From Chloroflexota bacterium (GTDB lineage Bacteria > Chloroflexota > Dehalococcoidia > UBA2979): DNA of 19,648 nt. Made by a program: the position numbers and the translations under genes. The notes beneath the pieces were generated by a model. The model had not been told where the DNA came from and made no database searches. It saw only the letters and a list, made by a program, of their open reading frames with translations. Shown one piece after another: positions 13,710 through 19,648 of the stretch. The stretch is taken from NCBI GenBank assembly GCA_947446155.1, contig CANFFZ010000033.1:1-19648 (forward strand), in the 5' to 3' direction. Position 1 is the stretch's first letter. Every line of letters starts with the position of its first letter.

Positions 13710-14927
13710 ATGCCCATGCCCCAACTCCCATCCCCCATCTACCTCGACTCCGCCGCCTCCACCCCGCTTCGCCCCGAGGCACTCGAGGCTACCCGCGCCC
13801 ACCTCCACACCGCCTCTGCCCCCGGCAACCCCTCCGGCCACTACGCCACCGCCCGCGCCGCCGCCGAAGCCCTCGAGGCTGCCCGTGAGGCCGTCGCCGC
13901 CGTGCTCAACGCCATGCCCGAGGAGATCGTCTTCTGCTCCGGCGGCACCGAAAGCATCAACGCCGCCATCAAGGGCGTCGCCCTCGCCCAGCGCGAGGCC
14001 GGCCTCGGCGCGCACATCCTCACCTCCGCCGTCGAGCACCATGCCGTCCTCGAATCCGCCCAGTGGCTCGCCCGCCTCGGCTTCGACATCGAACTCCTCC
14101 CCGTCGACGCCCACGGCCGCGTCGACCCCGCCGAGGTCGCCGCCGCCATCCGTCCGGACACCGTCCTCGTCTCCGTCATGTACGCCAACAACGAGGTCGG
14201 CGCCGTCCAGCCCATCGCCCAGATCGCCCAGGCCATCCGTGCGCGCGGCCTCGAGCTCCGCAGGCGTATCCCCTTCCACACAGACGCCGTGCAGGCCGCC
14301 ACCGCCCTCAGCCTCGACGTGCAGGCCCTCGATGTCGACCTGCTCTCTCTCTCCGGCCACAAGTTCGGCGGCCCCACCGGCACCGGCGTCCTCTATCTAC
14401 GCCGAGGCACCCCGTTCCTCGAACTCATCTCTGGCGGCGGTCAGGAGCGCCAGCGCCGCTCCGGCACAGAGCACGTCGCCGGCGTCGCCGGCCTCGCCGC
14501 CGCCCTCACCGCCGCCGCCGCCGAGCGTCCCGTCTTCACCCGCACCACCGAGGCACTCCGCGCCCGTCTCCTCGCCGGCCTCCGCGCCGTCCTTCCCGAG
14601 GCCCAGATCGACGGCCCCGAAAACCCTGCCGAACGCCTCCCCCACCTCCTCCACTTCTGCGTCGATGGCGTCGAAGGCGAATCCGTCGTAGACGCCCTCG
14701 ACCGCGCCGGCATCGAAGCCTCCGCCGGCGCCGCCTGCACCAGCGCCACCTGGGAACCCAGCCACGTCCTCCTCGCCATGAACATCCCCATGCAACTCGC
14801 CATCGGCTCCCTCCGCCTCTCCCTCTGGCCTCACCTCACAGAGGCTGACATCGACGCCGTCATCGCCGCCCTACCGAACGCAGTCGAAGCCGCCCGCACC
14901 GCCGCCCTCCCAAATCTCGCGCTCTGA
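13710..14927 (+). CDS. Cysteine desulfurase (NifS/IscS-type)
   Basis: A PLP enzyme that takes sulfur from cysteine to form a persulfide for Fe-S clusters and other sulfur cofactors. The 405 residues cover the whole class-V aminotransferase fold. YLDSAASTPL opens it, and SAVEHHAV gives the PLP-stacking histidine. FHTDAVQA gives D192, and SLSGHKFGGPTGTG carries the Schiff-base lysine K218. SGGGQERQRRSGTEH follows. The catalytic loop SAGAACTSATWEPSHVL has C343. ATG 13710 (or 13716) was chosen because homology starts there; the frame is open to 13521 but that part lies in hairpin and repeat DNA. It probably serves the SufU-type scaffold, although that gene is 9 kb away. The gene is monocistronic and convergent with the TauE/SafE gene. 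Confidence 0.92.
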   Translation: MPMPQLPSPIYLDSAASTPLRPEALEATRAHLHTASAPGNPSGHYATARAAAEALEAAREAVAAVLNAMPEEIVFCSGGTESINAAIKGVALAQREAGLGAHILTSAVEHHAVLESAQWLARLGFDIELLPVDAHGRVDPAEVAAAIRPDTVLVSVMYANNEVGAVQPIAQIAQAIRARGLELRRRIPFHTDAVQAATALSLDVQALDVDLLSLSGHKFGGPTGTGVLYLRRGTPFLELISGGGQERQRRSGTEHVAGVAGLAAALTAAAAERPVFTRTTEALRARLLAGLRAVLPEAQIDGPENPAERLPHLLHFCVDGVEGESVVDALDRAGIEASAGAACTSATWEPSHVLLAMNIPMQLAIGSLRLSLWPHLTEADIDAVIAALPNAVEAARTAALPNLAL

Positions 14928-15122
14928 TCCCCTCCCCTCTCAAGGGGGGAGGGCTAGGGTGGGGGTGATTCCGGAGATTTCTCGCCCACTTTTCGAGGCC
15001 CTCCACCCCCACAACTCACCCCCTCTGTTGCCCGAGAAATGATAATCAGAGGAAGCATTCGTATAGATATCAAAGTCCAGCCTTCTGGCCCCTTCTCCTA
15101 GGGGCAGAAGTGAGGTGTGAGG
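14928..15122. repeat. Convergent intergenic region with dispersed repeat copy 3 and hairpins
   Basis: The gap between the convergent desulfurase and exporter genes holds an inverted copy of the repeat at 4537-4600 (14939-14990, with CTCAAGGGGGGAGGG as the exact reverse complement of 4555-4569) and a CCCTCCC/GGGAGGG foldback. A second stem sits at 15082-15110 (CTTCTG-G-CCCC / GGGG-CAGAAG). These could terminate transcription from both sides. There is also a short AT-rich run around 15039-15072. No coding region is seen. Confidence 0.45.
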
Positions 15123-15944
15123 TCAGAGCGACGACCACAACAGCCGCAGCGACACCACAATCAGCGCCACCGCCAGCGCCCGGATAATCCACCCCGCATG
15201 CACCCGAGGCGCCAGCCGCGCCCCCACCTGCGCCCCCGTCACCGCCCCCACCGCCAGCGCCGTCGCCTGCGTCAACGACCGGTCCCACGCCCACACCCCC
15301 GTGGCCACATGCACCGCCGTCGCCTCCACCGCCATCACCGCCGCCAGCAGCTGCGAGGTCGCCGTCGCGATGTGCACCGGAAAGTGCAGCAGCACCGCCA
15401 TCGTCGGCACATACATGATCCCCCCGCCGATCCCCAGCAGGCTCGACAAGAACCCGATCCCCGCTCCCAGTGCCATACCGTCCGGCAGCCGGTACGAGTA
15501 CACAAACGTCTGCCGCTCTCGGTCCGTAATCATCCGCCGCACCACCCACTCCCCCCGCAGCGGCGCGCGGATCGTATCCACCGGCCGCGGCAGCAACAGC
15601 CACACCCCCATCACCAGCAGCGCCACCGCGAACCCCACGTTGAACAACTCGCGAGGCACCTGGTGTACCAGCAGCGCCCCGCCCACCGCCCCCGGCAGCG
15701 TCGCCAGCGCGAACCACCCCGCCGTCGGATAATCGATGCGCCGCTGCCACCCATACGCCAGCGACCCAGATGTCCCCGTCGACAGCACAATCAACAGCGA
15801 CATCGCCGTCACCGTCGCCGCCGGCTTCTCCGGATAAAGCAAGAGCAACAGCGGCACATATAGATACCCGCCGCCCGTCCCCACGATCGTGGCAACGGTG
15901 CCCAAGGCCACACCGAGCACTGCAAGCAACGCGAACTCTGCCAT
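15123..15944 (-). CDS. TauE/SafE-family sulfite/sulfur-anion exporter
   Basis: A 273-residue integral membrane protein with about eight hydrophobic helices in two homologous halves. Both halves have the glycine-rich signature of the family: near the N-terminus GTVATIVGTGGGYLYVPLL, and in the second half GFLSSLLGIGGGIMYVPTM. A polar loop (about 120-150) separates them. Family members are thought to export sulfite, sulfoacetate or other sulfur-containing anions. The start is ATG 15944, with only a weak GTGGG ribosome site. It is divergent from the sugar dehydrogenase gene and convergent with the cysteine desulfurase. Its substrate cannot be read from sequence; the nearby sulfur-metabolism genes are suggestive only. 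Confidence 0.88.
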   Translation of the reverse strand: MAEFALLAVLGVALGTVATIVGTGGGYLYVPLLLLLYPEKPAATVTAMSLLIVLSTGTSGSLAYGWQRRIDYPTAGWFALATLPGAVGGALLVHQVPRELFNVGFAVALLVMGVWLLLPRPVDTIRAPLRGEWVVRRMITDRERQTFVYSYRLPDGMALGAGIGFLSSLLGIGGGIMYVPTMAVLLHFPVHIATATSQLLAAVMAVEATAVHVATGVWAWDRSLTQATALAVGAVTGAQVGARLAPRVHAGWIIRALAVALIVVSLRLLWSSL

Positions 15945-16104
15945 TTACCCACTTGTACCAGCCCCTCGTGTTGCGACATACACGAGATTCACGACCACAT
16001 CGGTCGGGATTCCGCCTGCCCATCCTGGGTCTGGCGGGCAGCGTGGCGAGGCTTTCCGGCGGGTAGACTCGATCCCACGCTCCCAAGGCGAAAGGCACAA
16101 CATC

Positions 16105-17394
16105 GTGACGCGATGGTGGCTGCTCCCCCTGCTTTTTCTGCTGCCCATGCTCGCCACCTGCGGCCGAGATGAACCCGGCGCGACCAACCCCACCCACGTC
16201 TCGTCCGCCCCCGGCGCGACCTCGACCGTCACACCTAGTGCCACCGCCACTGCCTCTGCCAAAGCTGGCGAGCCAACCCCCGCGTCATCCCTCGCCGGCG
16301 CGACACACGCGCCGCCCGCCCCTCCCGCCACCTCGGCTGACCCGAAGACGCTTCTCCTCCAGTCCGCCCTCGGCGGCAAACGCTTCCCCCGCCCCATCGA
16401 ACTCGGCGCGTTCCCCGACAACCGAGTCTTCGTTGCCGAACAGGACGGCCTCGTCACCCTCTACGCCCTCGATGGCCGCGAGACGGGCACGCTGTTCGAC
16501 ATCCGCTCGCAAGTCTCCCGCGCTGGCAACGAAGAAGGCCTCCTCAGCCTCGCCCTCGCGCCCCGCTTCCCCGCCGATCCCTACCTCTACACGTACTACT
16601 CCGTCGCCGGCGGCGAGCGCCGCACGAGACTTTCGCGCTTCCAGGTCGTCGGCGACGCCGTCGCTGGCGGCAGCGAACTCGTCATCCTCGAAGTCGCGCA
16701 GCCCTTCTCCAACCACAAGGGCGGCGCGATCCGCTTCGGCCCCGACGGCATGCTCTACCTCGGCCTCGGCGACGGCGGCTCCGCCAACGACCCCGGCAAC
16801 CGCGCCCAGAACCTCGATGTCCTGCTCGGCAAGATGCTCCGCCTCGATGTCTCCCGCGCCCGCACCGGCGCGACCTACGAAGTGCCCGCCGACAATCCCT
16901 TCGTCGGCCAGTCCGGCGCCCGAGGCGAGGTTTGGGCCTACGGCCTTCGCAATCCCTGGCGCAGCGCCTTCGACCCTGCTACCGGTCTCCTCTGGGTCGC
17001 CGATGTCGGCCAGAACGCCGTCGAGGAGGTCGCCGTCGTCCGCCGCGGCGAGAACCATGGCTGGCCCCAGTTCGAGGGCAACAACTGCATCAAGTCGTGC
17101 GACCGTGACGGCCGCACCTTCCCCCTAGCCGCCTACACCCACGCCGAGGGCTGTTCCATCACCGGCGGCGTGGTCTACCGCGGCCGTGCCGTCCCCGGTC
17201 TCGTCGGCTGGTACCTCTACGCCGACTTCTGCAGCGGCCGCGTCTGGGCGCTCTCAGCGGCTGGAGGCATGCCGGTGCAATTGCTCGGCCCCGTTGGTGG
17301 CCGCTCCATCGCATCCTTCGGCACGGACGCCTCAGGCGAGGTCTACCTCCTCATCCACGGTGGCGCGGTGCAGCGGGTCGTCGGCGTGGAGTAG
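16105..17394 (+). CDS. PQQ-dependent glucose/sorbosone dehydrogenase-like lipoprotein
   Basis: A 429-residue extracytoplasmic beta-propeller protein. A hydrophobic leader (WWLLPLLFLLPMLATC) ends at a lipobox-like LATC (cysteine 19), followed by a Thr/Ala/Pro-rich linker (about 25-80). The propeller of the GSDH family fills the rest: FPRPIELGAFPDNRVFVAEQ, GNEEGLLSLALAPRF, then FSNHKGGAIRFGPDGMLYLG (H204 at the usual catalytic/PQQ histidine), LGDGGSANDPGNRAQN and YGLRNPWRSAFDP. Related enzymes oxidise aldose sugars with PQQ; many members have unknown substrates. GTG 16105 has AAAGG nine bases upstream; an in-frame extension to 15889 overlaps the exporter gene and was rejected. No PQQ synthesis gene is in the window. 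Confidence 0.85.
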   Translation: MTRWWLLPLLFLLPMLATCGRDEPGATNPTHVSSAPGATSTVTPSATATASAKAGEPTPASSLAGATHAPPAPPATSADPKTLLLQSALGGKRFPRPIELGAFPDNRVFVAEQDGLVTLYALDGRETGTLFDIRSQVSRAGNEEGLLSLALAPRFPADPYLYTYYSVAGGERRTRLSRFQVVGDAVAGGSELVILEVAQPFSNHKGGAIRFGPDGMLYLGLGDGGSANDPGNRAQNLDVLLGKMLRLDVSRARTGATYEVPADNPFVGQSGARGEVWAYGLRNPWRSAFDPATGLLWVADVGQNAVEEVAVVRRGENHGWPQFEGNNCIKSCDRDGRTFPLAAYTHAEGCSITGGVVYRGRAVPGLVGWYLYADFCSGRVWALSAAGGMPVQLLGPVGGRSIASFGTDASGEVYLLIHGGAVQRVVGVE

Positions 17395-17402
17395 CGGCGG
17401 CC

Positions 17403-17615
17403 TCAGTCCCTCGGCGGCGCCGAGAACCGCACGCGCAAGTCCACCTGTGCCAGCAAGTCGGCGGCCGTGATGTGCCCGACGAGACGCCCGTCCTCGACTA
17501 TGGGCAACTCGTGTACCTTCACGGTCGCGCAGGATGCGCAGCGCCTCCAGCATCGAGGCGCGCGGAGCAATGGTGACAATGCGGTCATACGAGTCATGGC
17601 CGCTTCGGCAGTCGT
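17403..17615 (-). pseudogene. Decayed second CBS domain of the adjacent M50 protease
   Basis: Directly after the protease's TAG (17618-17616) the minus strand continues with recognisable CBS sequence in two frames. The protease frame reads TTAEAAMTR. A lost base near 17588-17592 moves the match to another frame (YDRIVTIAPRASMLEALRILRDRE). An extra G at about 17516-17517 returns it to the first frame (VHELPIVEDGRLVGHITAADLLAQVDLRVRFSAPPRD), ending in TGA at 17403. Joined, these make one complete CBS domain such as usually ends site-2 proteases of this type. Three lesions in about 100 bases show decay or local sequence error. Confidence 0.75.
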
Positions 17616-18539
17616 CTAGGTCCACTGGTCGCGCGGCACGGCGGCGATGTCGGTGACGGTGATCCGGCCGGCCACGCGGCCCTCGGCCGTCGCCACGTAG
17701 TAGGCGCGCTTTCCGGTGGCGAGCACGTATCCGTCCACCAGCCGTTGCAGTGTGGTCGAAGCGGGGACGGGTTCAGGCGGAGACGTGCGCGTCACGTCCT
17801 GCACGCGGACGTGGCTAATCGCGCGCTCCACCAGCGTCTGCTCGTACGAGGCGCGCGTGGCCCCGTTCAGGAACAACCCCACCAGCACGTACCACAGCCC
17901 GCTGTCCACGCCGAACGCGAACGTGGACACCACCCCGAACACGATCATTGTGATCGCGATCACCGTGCCGCCGTTCGCCGCCGCCTTCGTCGCGCGCGTC
18001 AGGTCGCCGGTGCGCTGCCAGACGATCGAGCGGAACACCCGGCCGCCGTCGAGCGGGAACCCCGGCAGCAGGTTGAACGCGCCCAGCGCGAAGTTGACGA
18101 GTGCGAGGTAGCCAAAGGCGATCCCGAACGACTGCTCGCCGAGCACGAGCCACAAGCCGGCGAACACCGCAGCCAGCAACCACGAGGTGAGCGGCCCGGC
18201 GATCGCCACGCGGAATTCGTCACCGGCGCTGGTCATCTCCGCCCCCATCGCGGAAACCCCGCCGAAGACGAACAGCGTAATCGAAGGCACCGGAATCCCC
18301 GCACGCAGCGCAACAAACGAGTGCGCCAGTTCGTGCAGCAGAATCGAGGCAAAGAAGAGCAGGCTTGAGGTGACGGCGGCGAGCCATGCCTGCACAGGCG
18401 TCCAATGCGGGTTCGCCTCTCGGAACAGGCCGGTAGCGAGCGACCACGTGAGGAACGCCAAGATCAGCAGCCACGACCAGTGGACGCGGATATCGATGCC
18501 ACGAATACGCCCAATGCCAAGGCTGCTGCGCAGATCCAT
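17616..18539 (-). CDS. M50 site-2 protease family membrane metalloprotease with one CBS domain
   Basis: A 307-residue intramembrane zinc protease of the CBS-containing M50B type. After a short cytoplasmic start (MDLRSSLGIGRIRGIDIRVH, typical for this group) come membrane helices. The zinc motif HELAH (69-73) lies in a helix, and NLLPGFPLDGGR later supplies the third ligand aspartate. After the last helices (about 195-225) comes one CBS-type regulatory domain (VRVQDVTRTSPPEP... to GRITVTDIAAVPRDQWT). A second CBS domain is present only as decayed sequence after the stop. ATG 18539 has GAGG 8 bases upstream and fits the family start; an ATG at 18581 would add 14 unlike residues. Substrates are unknown; relatives clip membrane-bound regulators. 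It is divergent from ppk1. Confidence 0.9.
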   Translation of the reverse strand: MDLRSSLGIGRIRGIDIRVHWSWLLILAFLTWSLATGLFREANPHWTPVQAWLAAVTSSLLFFASILLHELAHSFVALRAGIPVPSITLFVFGGVSAMGAEMTSAGDEFRVAIAGPLTSWLLAAVFAGLWLVLGEQSFGIAFGYLALVNFALGAFNLLPGFPLDGGRVFRSIVWQRTGDLTRATKAAANGGTVIAITMIVFGVVSTFAFGVDSGLWYVLVGLFLNGATRASYEQTLVERAISHVRVQDVTRTSPPEPVPASTTLQRLVDGYVLATGKRAYYVATAEGRVAGRITVTDIAAVPRDQWT

Positions 18540-18645
18540 ATAGCGATCCTCTGGATCAGCGTACGCCGTCAGGCCGGGCATCGGGAACGAATTGGGCCTG
18601 CCCGCTCGCAGGACGTTAACACGCGGCGGGTACGCTTCTCCCTAT

Positions 18646-19648
18646 ATGACGACGATCCCGCCGGTCGTGCCTGTGCCAGCCGAGGTGCCCGCAGAGTCGT
18701 CGGGCCTCGACGATCCACGGTGGTACGTGAACCGCGAGTTGAGCTGGCTGGAGTTCGACCGGCGCGTGCTGGCCGAGGCGCTGGACGGGCGCAACCCCCC
18801 GCTCGAGCGGGTGCGCTTCCTCGCGATCGCGTCTTCAAACCTCGATGAGTTCTACACGACACGGGTGGGATGGCTGAAGCGGGTCGCGCAGACCGGCGGG
18901 CAGGTACGCACGCCCGACGGGATGAGCGTGCCCGAGCAACTGGACGCGGTGCGCGAGCGCGGTGCGGCGCTGCGGCTGGAGATCGAGCGCTGCTGGATCG
19001 AGTCGCTCGCCCCGGTGCTGCGCGAGGCAGGCATCCAGATCGTGACGTACGGCTCGTTGCCAGAGACGGCGCGGACGAGGCTGACCGCGTACTTTCTCGG
19101 CGAAATCTTCCCGGTGCTGACGCCGCTGGTGGTCGACCCGGCGCACCCGTTTCCGTTCATCTCAGGCGGTAGCCTGTCGCTGGTGGTGAGCGTGCGTGAC
19201 CCGCGCACAGGACAGCTCAGGTTCGCGCGAGTGAAGGTGCCGCCAAACCGGCCAAGGCTTGTCGATGTGGGCGGTCTGCGGTTCGTGCTGCTGGAAGAGT
19301 TGATCGCCGTGCATCTCCACACGCTCTTCCCCGGTGTCGAGGTGTCCGACGTGCGGATGCTGCGCGTGCTGCGCAACACCGACTTCGAGACCCCTGGCGA
19401 GGCGGCCGACGACCTGCTGGAGATGATCGCCGGCGAGCTGCAGCGGCTGCGGTTCGCCTCGGCGGTGTCGGTGGAGGTGGATGGTGAGTTGCCGCCGGTC
19501 CGGCTGCCGTTGTTGCTGGACGAATTGGGGCTGGAACCAGCGGATGTGGTCACGGCGCGCGGGCCGCTCGGCCTTGCGAACATGACAGAGATCGCGAATC
19601 TGCAGATGCCAGACCTAGCCTATCAACCGTACCTGCCAGCGACGCCGC
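18646..19648 (+). CDS. ppk1: Polyphosphate kinase 1, N-terminal part (runs off the window)
   Basis: This frame is open from ATG 18646 to the right edge (334 codons) with no stop. PPK1 reversibly makes polyphosphate from ATP. The N-terminal domain is clear: after a 25-residue leader, WYVNRELSWLEFDRRVLAEAL and PLERVRFLAIASSNLDEFY match the family start. The middle domain follows with FPVLTPLVVDPAHPFPFISG, LSLVVSVRDP, and FVLLEELIAVHLHTLFPG, then RVLRNTDFE and the helical EAADDLLEMIAGELQRLRF. The catalytic histidine domains lie beyond the window. Third-position G is much more common here than in the left-hand plus-strand genes. The spacing to the divergent protease is 106 bases; TACGCT before the ATG is only a weak -10 candidate. 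Confidence 0.93.
   Translation, partial: MTTIPPVVPVPAEVPAESSGLDDPRWYVNRELSWLEFDRRVLAEALDGRNPPLERVRFLAIASSNLDEFYTTRVGWLKRVAQTGGQVRTPDGMSVPEQLDAVRERGAALRLEIERCWIESLAPVLREAGIQIVTYGSLPETARTRLTAYFLGEIFPVLTPLVVDPAHPFPFISGGSLSLVVSVRDPRTGQLRFARVKVPPNRPRLVDVGGLRFVLLEELIAVHLHTLFPGVEVSDVRMLRVLRNTDFETPGEAADDLLEMIAGELQRLRFASAVSVEVDGELPPVRLPLLLDELGLEPADVVTARGPLGLANMTEIANLQMPDLAYQPYLPATP

Noticed and set aside
15889..16104. 72-residue extension of the sugar dehydrogenase
   Set aside because: It overlaps the exporter gene on the other strand, and a signal peptide with lipobox begins exactly at GTG 16105.

Overview
The window is a 19.6 kb stretch of GC-rich bacterial chromosome, tightly packed and mostly housekeeping. 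Product types and gene style (SufU-type scaffold, NuoI/NuoG-like pair, LppX-like lipoprotein, peptidase-MA protein) suggest Chloroflexota, perhaps Dehalococcoidia or a relative. That placement is an inference from family resemblance and was not tested. No rRNA, tRNA, CRISPR array, integrase or intact insertion sequence was found.

Left part (1-4500). The tail of a CDP-alcohol phosphatidyltransferase overlaps a cysteine-free protein with two thioredoxin folds. A roughly 500-base patch of gene debris follows. On the minus strand, prfB (release factor 2) overlaps a secreted, membrane-anchored zinc metalloprotease. prfB carries a textbook programmed +1 frameshift site (CTT TGA C with an upstream Shine-Dalgarno-like AGGTG), so its true N-terminus lies in another frame from the rest of the protein. 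Divergent from prfB is a SufU/NifU-type Fe-S scaffold gene.

Middle part (4500-10500). A repeat-rich leader precedes a MobA/MocA-like nucleotidyltransferase. A truncated kinase remnant comes next, then a two-gene redox unit: a NuoI-like ferredoxin with a histidine-rich tail, and a large NuoG-like Fe-S protein. The NuoG-like protein has two adjacent His/Cys cluster motifs and no cysteine at the molybdenum-ligand position. A coupled pair follows (a small tail-anchored protein and a LON-domain protein), ending in a very strong perfect hairpin.

Right part (10500-19648). Here lie a rhodanese on the minus strand, a 2-hydroxyacid dehydrogenase pseudogene whose stop overlaps the start of pyrE, and a lipoprotein with an (ACACCT)-repeat-encoded Thr-Pro stalk. 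Then come a small excisionase-like DNA-binding protein, a cysteine desulfurase, a TauE/SafE exporter on the minus strand and a PQQ-type sugar dehydrogenase lipoprotein. An M50 site-2 protease follows whose second CBS domain has been destroyed by a stop and two frameshifts. The window ends inside ppk1 (polyphosphate kinase).

Functional thread: cysteine desulfurase, SufU scaffold, rhodanese, sulfur-anion exporter and a multi-cluster Fe-S redox pair all belong to sulfur and Fe-S metabolism, but they do not form one operon. The best candidates for new biology are the NuoI/NuoG-like pair and the cysteine-free double-thioredoxin protein. Several broken genes (kinase, hydroxyacid dehydrogenase, CBS domain, terminase-like fragment) indicate ongoing local gene decay.
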